37,802 nt of DNA. Source: JBBDIM01 sp040880405. Lineage in GTDB: Bacteria > Planctomycetota > Planctomycetia > Pirellulales > Pirellulaceae. The translations under genes and the position numbers were made by a program. The notes beneath the pieces are model-generated. The model was not told the origin of the DNA. It worked only from the letters and a program-made list of their open reading frames with translations, and did no database searches. The first letter of the stretch is position 1, and each line of letters starts with the position of its first letter. Below, piece after piece: positions 1-7,980 of this stretch. Location: contig JBBDIM010000064.1 in NCBI GenBank assembly GCA_040880405.1, positions 1 to 37,802 on the forward strand, given 5' to 3'.

Positions 1-54
1 ACCTGCGACAAGGCGGTTAACAGCCGCCTGCTCTACCAACTGAGCTACAGGGGA
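1..54 (-). tRNA. tRNA-Asn (GTT), 3' part cut off by the window edge
   Basis: Read on the minus strand, the 5' acceptor strand TCCCCTG is followed by TA, the D-arm (GCTC...GAGC) and a perfect 5-bp anticodon stem GGCGG/CCGCC closing the loop CTGTTAA. The anticodon GTT (plus-strand AAC at 19-21) specifies asparagine. The T-arm and 3' acceptor strand lie beyond position 1, so the gene is partial only because of the window boundary. Confidence 0.93.
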
Positions 55-548
55 TCATGGCAGATTTTGTAGTTTACTCGATTCGCTTTTGCTCGCAAGG
101 GTGGTTGGTTGGGTCTGGGGCGGGAATTCTTCGCCTAAACCGCCACGAATCGCCACAACCGCTAAATTCAGTGCGATTGCTAGCAGGCTGCGATGCCTCG
201 CCTTGTCTCGGTTGCGAAGGTCTTCCAGGCACGGATTGGTTCACGTGGTTGTGGGGTCGTTGTGAACATGCATCCGCTCAATTAGGGGACGGACGAGGCG
301 GGCAGGGGGTTCGCCGGGTAAGGCGGATTGGCTGTGGTTTTGCTGAAATTGGGGTTCACGGAGGGGGTGGCCCCTCGTTTGGATCGCTATTGGTGCGAGT
401 GGGGGGAATTCGATACATTGATCCTATCTCCAAACATTGAAGTACGCCTAACATAACTCAACCCTCAGCGCCTGCCACGAGAGAATCGGGCCTATGAGCG
501 AGGTAATGGTAGGGGTTCAAAGGCTGCCTGCTGGGAAAGGAATCCACT
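55..548. other. Intergenic region with no supported gene
   Basis: This lies between the tRNA and lpxD. An open frame of 127 codons crosses it (57-440), but its composition is unlike a protein (glycine, arginine and cysteine rich), it has no recognisable domain, and its ATG directly abuts the tRNA. The lpxD promoter should be here, but no convincing -35/-10 pair stands out. An AAAGGA ribosome-binding site precedes the lpxD ATG. Confidence 0.5.
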
Positions 549-1598
549 ATGGGCACTACGCTTGCCGATCTGGCCGGACTGGTCGGAGGCCGGGTCGACG
601 ACCATGCCGAGACGCTTATCACCGGGGCCGCCATTATTCGTGATGTCCAGGCCGGACAAATCACCTTGGCCGATCGGCCCGAGCTGGCCAAAAAGTTGGC
701 CCAAAGCGCGGCCGTCGCGGTGGTTGTCTCTGAGAACTTCCCCAACCCGGGTCTGCCCTGCATTGTGGTTTCGAACGTCCATTTGGCGTTCGCCATGATC
801 GTCCAGCATTTCCAACCTTCATTTCTCCAGACCAAGGGTGGAATCCATCCTTCGGCCATCATCGCCGAATCGGCGGTGATCGAGGCGGAAGTCGAGATCG
901 GCCCAGGCTGCGTGGTCGGGGAAGAGGCATACATCGGGGCGGGCACTCAGCTTCACTCCGGCGTGTACGTGCATGCCGGAAGTAAGATCGGCCCCAACTG
1001 CATGATCTTCTCCGGAGTCGTCCTGTACGAGCGGACCGTGGTGGGTGAGAACTGCATCATCCATGGCAACGCGGTGCTCGGGGCGTATGGGTTTGGGTAT
1101 GAATCCAAAACCGGACGGCACATGCTTTCGGCCCAGTTGGGTAATGTGATTTTAGAGTCCGATGTCGAAATCGGCGCAGGCACCACCATCGACCGCGGTA
1201 CTTATGGGGCAACCGTCATCGGCCAGGGGACGAAGATCGACAACCTGGTGATGATCGGGCACAACTGCCGGATCGGGAAGCATAACCTGCTGTGCTCCCA
1301 GGTCGGCATTGCCGGCAGCACAACCACAGGCGATTACGTGGTGATGGCGGGTCAGGTGGGTGTTAGGGACCATGTTCATATCGGCAGCAAGGCCATTCTG
1401 GGAGCTAAGGCGGGGGTCGGACATGACATTCCTGAAGGGCAAAACTCGCTTGGCGCACCGGCGGTGCCCGCGAAGGAAAAAATGCTGGAGGTGGCCAACC
1501 TCAAAAAGCTGCCGGAGATGCGGCGGATGCTGAAACAGTTGACCGCTCGACTGGCTAAGTTGGAAGCGGCGGATGAGCCGCTGCGGAAGGCCTCATGA
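549..1598 (+). CDS. lpxD: UDP-3-O-acylglucosamine N-acyltransferase LpxD
   Basis: LpxD adds the second (N-linked) hydroxyacyl chain, carried by acyl-ACP, to UDP-3-O-acylglucosamine in the cytoplasmic lipid A pathway. The 349 residues match the usual length of about 340. An N-terminal uridine-binding domain (about 1-95) is followed by many hexapeptide repeats (about 100-300) that form a left-handed beta helix, and by a C-terminal helix (about 310-345). The MIGHN motif at 235-239 contains the expected catalytic histidine (H238). The start is ATG with an AAAGGA Shine-Dalgarno. The stop overlaps the next gene (lpxI) by 4 bp, so the two are probably translationally coupled. Family and role are well established; activity here is inferred. 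Confidence 0.96.
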   Translation: MGTTLADLAGLVGGRVDDHAETLITGAAIIRDVQAGQITLADRPELAKKLAQSAAVAVVVSENFPNPGLPCIVVSNVHLAFAMIVQHFQPSFLQTKGGIHPSAIIAESAVIEAEVEIGPGCVVGEEAYIGAGTQLHSGVYVHAGSKIGPNCMIFSGVVLYERTVVGENCIIHGNAVLGAYGFGYESKTGRHMLSAQLGNVILESDVEIGAGTTIDRGTYGATVIGQGTKIDNLVMIGHNCRIGKHNLLCSQVGIAGSTTTGDYVVMAGQVGVRDHVHIGSKAILGAKAGVGHDIPEGQNSLGAPAVPAKEKMLEVANLKKLPEMRRMLKQLTARLAKLEAADEPLRKAS

Positions 1599-2524
1599 TG
1601 CCCGGCAAAGAGAGTTCATCTGCATTGCCCAGCGGGCCTACCACGGGAAAGCCGGTCGGGTTGATCGCCGGTTGGGGGAATTTGCCCCTGACCGTGGCCA
1701 GCGCGATCCGCGCGAGTGGGTCGCCGGTGGTCTGCGCGGCCGTACGAGATCATGCCCAGCCAGAGATCGAGCAGTACTGCGACGAAATCCTATGGGTTGG
1801 CTTTGGACACCTCGGCAAAGTGCTGCGGCACTTTCGGCGGCATCATGTCCACAGCGCCACGATGGCGGGCAAGATCCACAAGGTGCGGCTGTTCGACCGG
1901 AATTTTATCTGGAACCACTTCCCTGATTGGTTTTGCTTTCAAACCTTTGCGCCGCATTTCCTTTGGAGCCGCCGCGACCGCAAGGACGACACCCTGCTCA
2001 CCGCGATTACCGATGGGTTCGCCAAGCAGGGAATCCCGTTTCTTCCCGCGACCGATTTCGCCCCGGAGCTACTCGTGCAATACGGACAAATCGCCGGCCC
2101 GGCACTCAATAAGCGGCAACTGGCCGATGTTGCGTTTGGTTGGAACCTGGCCCGGGAGATCGGCCGGTTGGATGTGGGGCAAAGCGTGGCGGTCAAAAAC
2201 CAGGCTGCCTTGGCCCTAGAGGCGATCGAAGGGACCGACCAGTGCATCGCGCGGGCAGGCAAGCTTTGCAAGTCGGGTGGGTTCACCGTAGTGAAAGTGG
2301 CCAAGCCGAACCAGGATATGCGGTTCGATGTGCCGACGATTGGGGTGGGGACTTTGCAGACGATGGTCGAGGCGGGAGCCACCACTTTGGTGGTCGAGGC
2401 GGGAAAAACTATTATCTTGGACGAGGCGGAGGTGGTACAATTTGCGAAACGACATCGCATCACGATTGTCGCCGCCGAAGAGGACCGCTTGCCGGAAATC
2501 GCGGATTCCAGCGCGGCGGCATGA
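1595..2524 (+). CDS. lpxI: UDP-2,3-diacylglucosamine pyrophosphatase LpxI
   Basis: LpxI hydrolyses UDP-2,3-diacylglucosamine to lipid X and UMP. It is the enzyme used instead of LpxH in many alpha-proteobacteria, planctomycetes and others (former DUF1009). The 309-residue protein has the N-terminal GLIAGWGNLPL motif (22-32) and the diagnostic C-terminal stretch VVKVAKPNQDMRFDVPTIG (232-250), with conserved aspartates D241 and D245 in the region that holds the catalytic Asp of the family. The start ATG overlaps the lpxD stop (ATGA), and a second ATG follows immediately, so the true start is one of the two. Pairing with lpxD supports the assignment. A run of Ala/Ser at the C-terminus looks unstructured. 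Confidence 0.94.
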   Translation: MMPGKESSSALPSGPTTGKPVGLIAGWGNLPLTVASAIRASGSPVVCAAVRDHAQPEIEQYCDEILWVGFGHLGKVLRHFRRHHVHSATMAGKIHKVRLFDRNFIWNHFPDWFCFQTFAPHFLWSRRDRKDDTLLTAITDGFAKQGIPFLPATDFAPELLVQYGQIAGPALNKRQLADVAFGWNLAREIGRLDVGQSVAVKNQAALALEAIEGTDQCIARAGKLCKSGGFTVVKVAKPNQDMRFDVPTIGVGTLQTMVEAGATTLVVEAGKTIILDEAEVVQFAKRHRITIVAAEEDRLPEIADSSAAA

Positions 2525-2562
2525 TCTTCACCCGCCGCTAGTTCCAGCCCGCTTGAGATAAT

Positions 2563-3264
2563 ATGACCCCCTTTCGCCCGCTGCTCTTGTTGCTCGTTAC
2601 CTTCTCACTACTTGGCACGTTCCGTCCGGCGGCCGCTCAGCAGCAGGAGAACCCGCAGTTCTACAAGGGGCGGGAAATCGCCCAGACAATGCACTTCACC
2701 GGGGCACCCTGGCTGATTCGCGAAAGCCGTCAGCGGGAAGAAGACTGCGCCACCATGCTGGCCGAGTTGGGCGTGAAGCCGGGGATGACTGTCTGCGACA
2801 TGGGCTGCGGCAACGGTTTTTATGCCTTGAAGCTGGCCGAGATGGTCGGTCCTGAAGGGAAAGTCATTGCGGTCGATATCCAACCGGAGATGCTGCGGCT
2901 GCTGCAGGCGAGGGCCGAAGAGGAGGGGATCGACAACATCGAGCGTGTGCTGGGCGATATCGATAACCCCAAGCTCCAGGCGGACACCATCGACCTGATT
3001 TTGTGTGTCGACGTGTACCACGAATTCTCGCACCCGGAAGAGATGCTTTCGCACATGCGGAAATCGCTCAAACCGAAAGGGCAACTGGTGCTGGTGGAAT
3101 TCCGAATGGAAGACCCTAACGTCCCGATCAAAAAGCTGCACAAGATGAGCAAGCGACAGGTGCTGAAAGAGCTAAAACCGAACGGCTACCAACTGGCCAA
3201 AGAGTTCGAAGGCCTACCGTGGCAGCACATGATGTTTTTTGAGCGGGATGACGCGGGGAAGTAA
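2563..3264 (+). CDS. Class I SAM-dependent methyltransferase with an N-terminal signal peptide
   Basis: This is a Rossmann-fold methyltransferase of 233 residues. Residues 1 to about 26 look like a cleavable signal peptide: Arg5, a Leu-rich core, then an AAAQ-type cleavage site. SAM-binding motif I is VCDMGCGNGFYALKLA (77-92), the acidic residue after beta-2 is in VIAVDIQPEM (101-110), and motif IV/post-I is LILCVDVYHEF (145-155). The C-terminal part (about 165-228) completes the seven-stranded sheet. The substrate cannot be told. It starts 38 bp after lpxI and may share its transcript. The oddity is export: SAM is normally cytoplasmic, so either the leader acts as a membrane anchor or the protein has another role outside. 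The domain call is firm; location is inferred. Confidence 0.85.
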   Translation: MTPFRPLLLLLVTFSLLGTFRPAAAQQQENPQFYKGREIAQTMHFTGAPWLIRESRQREEDCATMLAELGVKPGMTVCDMGCGNGFYALKLAEMVGPEGKVIAVDIQPEMLRLLQARAEEEGIDNIERVLGDIDNPKLQADTIDLILCVDVYHEFSHPEEMLSHMRKSLKPKGQLVLVEFRMEDPNVPIKKLHKMSKRQVLKELKPNGYQLAKEFEGLPWQHMMFFERDDAGK

Positions 3265-3277
3265 TGGGTGCATTCTC

Positions 3278-3478
3278 ATGCCGAGTATCACAACCGGCGT
3301 CCACGCTTATGGGGCGTATTGTCTCAAGAAGGGTCTGGCCCAGCAACTTCGCCAACTTCAAACAGAACTGGCCGTCGCGACCGATCCCGACTGCAAGCTT
3401 CAATTGGAACTGGAGATCAACCAGGTGAAGCTCCGCCAGCGGGAATTGCGGCGGTGGTTTGATTGGTGTTTGTTTTGA
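3278..3478 (+). CDS. Small hypothetical protein, coiled-coil-like
   Basis: A 66-residue frame begins with ATG 13 bp after the methyltransferase stop. Residues about 18-60 are rich in Leu, Gln, Glu and Arg with helix-forming spacing (QQLRQLQTELAV..., LELEINQVKLRQRELRRWF), suggesting one amphipathic helix or a helical hairpin. No domain is recognised and the ribosome-binding site is weak. It could be a real small helical protein co-transcribed with the upstream gene, or chance. The composition and position favour a gene slightly. Confidence 0.42.
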   Translation: MPSITTGVHAYGAYCLKKGLAQQLRQLQTELAVATDPDCKLQLELEINQVKLRQRELRRWFDWCLF

Positions 3479-3530
3479 AGGTGTTGGCCCTACTCGGCCG
3501 GGAAATGACTGGCGGAGTTTAGGACTGGAA

Positions 3531-3670
3531 ACGCTGAGGCGCAAAGAGCGCGGAGAGAATCGCCAGCACATGCTCTCTCCTGTCCAGCCCTTTGCGGCTT
3601 TGCGCCTTGGCGAGAGATCTATCTTAAAACAGGAAATGCTCTCGCTAAGGCGCAAAGACGCAAAGGAAGA
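3531..3670. repeat. Intergenic inverted repeat built of 'ggcgcaaag' words
   Basis: The words 'ctgaggcgcaaagagcg', 'tttgcggctttgcgccttgg' and 'ctaaggcgcaaagacgcaaa' occur within 140 bp in alternating orientation and can fold into hairpins, each flanked by CTCTC/GAGAG. It lies between convergent genes and may also act as a terminator. The rest of 3479-3768 shows nothing else. Confidence 0.7.
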
Positions 3671-3768
3671 ACGCGTTCCTAAGGGCTCAAAGCCTCGATC
3701 ACCAACTGCGTCTCCTCATGGTTCCCACTGAAAATCGGAATCATAAGGAAGACCGCTCGTATGTGTCC

Positions 3769-5382
3769 TTACCGCCGTCGCCCAATCTCCGGCCGAGCAA
3801 GCTGCGTGGTCGGCTTCGCTTCCACTTCGGGCCAGCCTTGGAATCGGACGCCTCGCCACAGGGTGATGGCGTGTTCTCGGCCGTGGTGGCCGATGGGGAT
3901 GTGGATGTCGGTCAGTCGCTCGATTTGGTAGAAGGCGGCTTGCAGCGGTGGCGGTGGTGGTTGGTCGAGCCGCGTGATGAGGATTGCTTCGCGTCCTTGG
4001 TGGTCCCCTGCGGGGCCGCCCCAGATGTCGTATTGCGACTGCGGCACGCGGTTGCCGCTCCACTGGTACAGCCTTGGTTGGTGGGGCAGGTAGAACGCCA
4101 ATTCCGAGGCGATCTCGCGTCCGGCCGCGACGATCAACAGCGGCTCCGCTTGGCTTGGTGTTCTATGTTTGGCGATCTCCGCGCCGGTCGCTTGGCCCAA
4201 AGCGTGCCATCCGCGAAGCCGCACGATCGGGTCCATGGTGCCGCCGGCCAGGTTCAAGGGGCCGGTTGCCAGTGGCAAGGCGTAGGTGGCCAGCAGGAAA
4301 ATCAGGCTGACCAATGCGGCGTGCTTCAGGCGAAACTCTCGGGGCGAAAGCCAAGGGACGGAGACTGGTAAATGTCCCATCGCCCAGGCCGAGACGAGGA
4401 TGATTCCCGCCGGAAAAAACGGGGCGGGCCAGTTTAGTTCGATCCGTTGTTTTAGGCTCAGCACGCCAACCAACAGCAGCGGCACGATGCTCAGCAGTAC
4501 GAGATACTTGGCCCGACGGTCGAGCTTGGTGACCGAAACGCAACAAGCGAGACCGACCACCAAGTACAGAAAGAACGTCACCGGCGAGACCACCCCAAAC
4601 AGCCCGCCGAAGAACTCGAGCGAGACCGTCACTCGGCGAAGCGCCGAGACCGACTGACCCTGGAAGTGCTCGCTGGTGTGCTGGAGGGTGATCCAGTCGT
4701 GTTGCCAGTTCCAGAGGAGCACCGGCAGCAAAAACAGCAAGCCTCCCACGGCGGTCAGCCACAACCCAGGCCGCAGCACTTCGTGCCGGTCCTCTTTCGA
4801 GCTGATGACAAACAGCCCTCCAAACACCAGCAGGCCGAGCATCGTCTGCTTGGACAAGAGCCCCAGCCCGATCAGGAGCAAGGTCGCCAGCAGCCACCAG
4901 GGGCGTAAATGGTCCCGTTCCAGCATCCGCCAAAAGGTATAGAGGGCCCCGCACCAGAAAAAGAGGAAGGGGGCGTCGATGGTCATGATTAGGGCCATCG
5001 CCCCGTTACCAGGCGTAAGGGCGGCGAGCGTGGTGGCCCAGAACGCGGTTTGGGCGTCGTACATCCGCCGGGCCAAGAGGAAGATAAACCCGAGCCCCAA
5101 CGTCCCCAGCAACACCGCCGGAAAGCGGACCCCGAAGGGCGTGTCCCCCAGCACGGCGGTCGAGGCACCGATCGCCCACGCGATCATCGGTGGCTTGCTG
5201 TAGTAACCGTAATCGAGTTGCCGTGACCAGTCCCAGTAATACGACTCGTCGTGGACCAGGTCCATTGGACAGAGCGCCAAATAGGCGATCCGCCACAAGA
5301 GCAGCCCGCCCAAAAGCCATAACGTCCGCCGCGTCCAGAGCGCGGACTCAGGTGAGTGCGTTGGTTCAGACGAGACTTCCAT
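3769..5382 (-). CDS. GT39-like membrane glycosyltransferase (ArnT/PMT_2 superfamily)
   Basis: This is a polytopic membrane glycosyltransferase of the dolichyl-phosphate-mannose:protein mannosyltransferase/ArnT type, which uses polyprenyl-phosphate sugars to modify lipid A, proteins or glycans on the periplasmic side. The first periplasmic loop after TM1 has the family acidic pair in VHDESYYWDWS (D45, E46) and GYYSKPPM (59-66). At least ten hydrophobic segments follow, then a soluble C-terminal domain. I chose the ATG at 5382 (537 residues). The longer frame to 5559 reads back through a dispersed repeat and its first 59 codons are repeat sequence. Nearby lptF-like and PAP2 genes and the facing lpxD-lpxI genes suggest an envelope or lipid A role. 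The exact sugar and acceptor are unknown. Confidence 0.88.
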   Translation of the reverse strand: MEVSSEPTHSPESALWTRRTLWLLGGLLLWRIAYLALCPMDLVHDESYYWDWSRQLDYGYYSKPPMIAWAIGASTAVLGDTPFGVRFPAVLLGTLGLGFIFLLARRMYDAQTAFWATTLAALTPGNGAMALIMTIDAPFLFFWCGALYTFWRMLERDHLRPWWLLATLLLIGLGLLSKQTMLGLLVFGGLFVISSKEDRHEVLRPGLWLTAVGGLLFLLPVLLWNWQHDWITLQHTSEHFQGQSVSALRRVTVSLEFFGGLFGVVSPVTFFLYLVVGLACCVSVTKLDRRAKYLVLLSIVPLLLVGVLSLKQRIELNWPAPFFPAGIILVSAWAMGHLPVSVPWLSPREFRLKHAALVSLIFLLATYALPLATGPLNLAGGTMDPIVRLRGWHALGQATGAEIAKHRTPSQAEPLLIVAAGREIASELAFYLPHQPRLYQWSGNRVPQSQYDIWGGPAGDHQGREAILITRLDQPPPPPLQAAFYQIERLTDIHIPIGHHGREHAITLWRGVRFQGWPEVEAKPTTQLARPEIGRRR

Positions 5383-5435
5383 GTCAGGCGAATGCTTGTT
5401 TGAAGGGATGAAGGCGGAATTAGGAAAGTGAAAAT

Positions 5436-5583
5436 AAAAGCGGAAGGGCGCGAGCCCTCCGGTCTTTGGCGTGAAAATCCCCCAATGGCAACGCCGCCTA
5501 ATGGAACCCGAGAGGGCGTCCTGATTTCCCGGATAAGTCAAAATCCTCTCGCACTTCACCGGAGGGCTTGCGCCCTTCCGCTT
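5436..5583. repeat. Modular dispersed repeat, copy 1 (inverted ends A...A')
   Basis: This copy starts with aaaagcggaagggcgcgagc and ends with its imperfect reverse complement (cttgcgcccttccgctt), so the ends form a long stem of about 25 bp. The core carries GGCAACGCCG and a GAGGGCGTCC-type word. The same unit recurs at 9.6, 11.2, 14.5 and 35.4-35.7 kb. It separates lptF-like and GT39 genes and is read through as false N-terminal codons of the latter. Confidence 0.85.
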
Positions 5584-5607
5584 CTATTGAAAGCATTATT
5601 GAAAGCA

Positions 5608-6768
5608 TTAGTGTTGATTCAAACGCCGGAACAGCGCGATCCCGAACAGCAGCATCACGCCATCGGCGATCCAAACCGGGAAGGGACCATAGCCACCGGC
5701 CCGAGCCATGTTTTCTCCGACCATGAGCAGCGGATAGTAGATCGCCAAAATCGGCAGGAAGCAGATGAAAAAAGTGGAGAGGTTGTCGGACGAGCGCCAC
5801 CACATCGCCACCGGAATACCGACCATGGCGAAGCACAAACAACCAAACCCGTTGGAGAGTCGCCGCTGCCGTTCCGCTTGCAGCCGCAAGACCCTAGCCT
5901 CGTGCCGCTGGATGTTCCGCTCGACATGGGCGTGCATCTCAGAGGGCTCGTAGTCTTGGATATTCTCCCGATGCTCAAGGGCCGAGGCGAGCAGCTCGCG
6001 TTCCCGGCGGATTTGTCGGGGAATTTTTTTTAGTGGCAACATCGCCGGAGCAGCGTGATCCTCATCGACGTCGACCGACCCGAGCTGATCGATGTTGTGG
6101 ACAAACTCATCCGGGAAGTCGAACGAGCCCTCGCCCACCATCTCGACGCGACCATCGCGGCAGATGATTTGGAGGATGCCGGTTTCCGGATCGGTTTGCA
6201 AGCGCGCCTGCTGGGCGGTCAGGGTAATTTCCGGTTCGCTTTCACTCGCTTGAACATGGATGTAGGGCTGCACGAGGGTTCGCCCTTCGACCGCCTTCAC
6301 GTTGACGGAAAAGCCCCCCATGCTGAAGGACTTCTGGGTTCGCAGCAGGCTATAGGCGGTGTCGTCGAGCGACTGGGCCACGATCCGGTGCATGTTGGGC
6401 CGAGACCAAGCGGCGCAGGCGTCATAGACCCAAAAGGTGAAGAAGCTGAGGAAGTAGGTCATGATCAGCACCGGCCAAACCACTTCCATCGGGTTGATCC
6501 CGGCCGATTTGAGGGCGGTCACCTCGTTGGTCGCCGCCATCCGGCCGAAGACCGTGCAGACCGCGAATAGGATGCAGCCCGGCAGGGTGTAACGCAGCAT
6601 CTCAGGCACGAAGTAAGGGAGCATCGAGGCGATTACCTGCGGAGGCAAACCGCGCTTCATCCCTTCCATCACGCCGCCACCCACCGTCATCATCAATACG
6701 GTGATGCCCAGGCAGAGGAGGAAGACCTTGAGGATCTCCAGCAGCACATGTCTCTGGATTATCGTCAT
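5608..6768 (-). CDS. LptF/LptG (YjgP/YjgQ) family LPS export permease
   Basis: LptF and LptG are the membrane subunits of the LptB2FG ABC transporter that extracts lipopolysaccharide from the inner membrane. The protein has 386 residues. N-terminal membrane segments include residues about 12-34 and the pair flanking MAATNEVTALKSAGINPMEV (about 92-111), which holds the family's conserved coupling-helix region. A periplasmic beta-jellyroll-like segment (about 140-250) follows, then a charged, helical stretch unusually rich in Glu/Arg (about 250-300), and C-terminal membrane helices. Which of the two paralogues it represents cannot be decided from sequence by eye. It lies 64 bp downstream of the PAP2 gene on the same strand, probably one transcript, and faces lpxD-lpxI across the GT39 gene. 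Confidence 0.92.
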   Translation of the reverse strand: MTIIQRHVLLEILKVFLLCLGITVLMMTVGGGVMEGMKRGLPPQVIASMLPYFVPEMLRYTLPGCILFAVCTVFGRMAATNEVTALKSAGINPMEVVWPVLIMTYFLSFFTFWVYDACAAWSRPNMHRIVAQSLDDTAYSLLRTQKSFSMGGFSVNVKAVEGRTLVQPYIHVQASESEPEITLTAQQARLQTDPETGILQIICRDGRVEMVGEGSFDFPDEFVHNIDQLGSVDVDEDHAAPAMLPLKKIPRQIRRERELLASALEHRENIQDYEPSEMHAHVERNIQRHEARVLRLQAERQRRLSNGFGCLCFAMVGIPVAMWWRSSDNLSTFFICFLPILAIYYPLLMVGENMARAGGYGPFPVWIADGVMLLFGIALFRRLNQH

Positions 6769-6832
6769 CCGGTTTTTTGACCCTGCTACCTTATCTCGAA
6801 AGGGGCCTGGGATGGCTGGTTGGCAGCGTTAA

Positions 6833-7711
6833 CTACGCGGCCGGCGCTTGGGCGATCTCGCGGGCAGTCTGACGACGCTGGGGCTCGAATTCCAGGGATT
6901 CCGGCTCGCGGGGTAGCTCTAGTAGTCGAGGTGGACTGATTTCCCGTGGCTCGCGCCACGACTGAATTCCCAGGAAAACCGCCAGGCAGGAATAGTAGAC
7001 GATGGCCCCAGACCACACGACATCACTCAGGAAGTGCCCCCCCTCGGCGATTCGACAAACCCCGATTCCGCCTCCCAGGAACAACCCCAGGAAGAGAAAT
7101 GACCCGGCCAACCAAGGTCGATGGCGAAAGATCAGGAACGCCGGGGCCATGAACACAAAGCCCATGGAGGCGTGCCCGCTGGGAAACGATTTGGCATTTT
7201 CGTGATTGCTGACCATCGCCGGAGGAACGTAGGTGGTCCTTCCCCCAAACTCGACGAGTTGACTCGGCCGCGGTCGGTTCCAGTGGGGCTTGAGCACCGA
7301 ATTGATCAATAGGCCCGGTCCGATGATCACCACCAATGCGAACAAAAGGCACTGCTTCCGCCAAGGCCGGAGTGGTTCGATCCATGGGCCTAGGATGAAG
7401 ATAGCAATTCCGAACGACGCGATGACCACACCCGGCAGCGGTGCGAAATAGTAAATCACGCCTCCGACGAACGTCCCGCCGAACCAGAACGCCTGCTCGC
7501 TTTCGGAGTAAAACAACTGCGAAACCCACAGGTCGAGCGAAGTCAGCCGACAAACAATCGTGATCGCAATCACCAAGACGAGCGGCAAAAATGTCGCCCA
7601 AGCGAGCGCGCGGTAAGCCTTCCCGTTTGCGCGCCCCCCCTCGCAATCACCCAGGCCCAGGGGGGTGGCTTGGTGGTGGTTTGGATTGTCATGGATCACA
7701 GGTTGAGACAT
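6833..7711 (-). CDS. Membrane PAP2-family phosphatase
   Basis: PAP2 enzymes dephosphorylate lipid phosphates or pyrophosphates, such as undecaprenyl pyrophosphate, phosphatidic acid, or lipid A in the LpxE group. With the ATG at 7711 the protein has 292 residues (a GTG at 7723 adds four). All three catalytic motifs are present: K141-x6-RP (KPHWNRPRP), PSGH at 177-180, and R220-x5-H226-x3-D230 (CRIAEGGHFLSD). The Ser usual before the Arg of the third motif is Cys. There are six likely membrane segments, and a charged, proline-rich cytoplasmic tail from about residue 255. Its place upstream of the LptF/G-like gene makes a lipid A or undecaprenyl phosphate substrate plausible, but this is inference. 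Confidence 0.9.
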   Translation of the reverse strand: MSQPVIHDNPNHHQATPLGLGDCEGGRANGKAYRALAWATFLPLVLVIAITIVCRLTSLDLWVSQLFYSESEQAFWFGGTFVGGVIYYFAPLPGVVIASFGIAIFILGPWIEPLRPWRKQCLLFALVVIIGPGLLINSVLKPHWNRPRPSQLVEFGGRTTYVPPAMVSNHENAKSFPSGHASMGFVFMAPAFLIFRHRPWLAGSFLFLGLFLGGGIGVCRIAEGGHFLSDVVWSGAIVYYSCLAVFLGIQSWREPREISPPRLLELPREPESLEFEPQRRQTAREIAQAPAA

Positions 7712-7934
7712 GGCCGCCGACACACGAGTTGAGGTGAGCGGGAATTGAGCTATTCCCTAGGATCGACCCGCTCTCTTCGAATCGATGAATCACTTGGTAA
7801 CGGTTGGCGCGATTTTCCGGCCGTCGACAGCAATGATGGCGCGGACCCTAAGAGAAATAGCCGAATTGCCGAAATGAGGCAATCCCGATCCGGAAGTCAA
7901 CGCCGCAATACGGCGATTTCACGCGACTCATCAC

Positions 7935-7956
7935 CCGCGGGAAGTGCGTCCCGCGG
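7935..7956 (-). terminator. Hairpin 3' of the NRAMP-like gene
   Basis: A perfect 8-bp stem (CCGCGGGA/TCCCGCGG) with a 6-nt loop lies 25 nt beyond the stop of the minus-strand NRAMP-like gene. No U-run follows, so it is a possible terminator or RNA 3'-end protector only. Confidence 0.35.
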
Positions 7957-7980
7957 CCTGTAGAGAAAGGCGGACGGCGG

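Noticed and set aside
57..440. 127-codon open frame after the tRNA
   Set aside because: Composition is not protein-like, no domain or ribosome-binding site is seen, and it abuts the tRNA.
3718..4371. Long plus-strand frame
   Set aside because: It is the antisense of the GT39 gene; high-GC coding regions give such shadows.
5383..5559. Extra 59 N-terminal codons of the GT39 gene
   Set aside because: They are translated from a dispersed repeat; the ATG at 5382 is followed directly by TM1.
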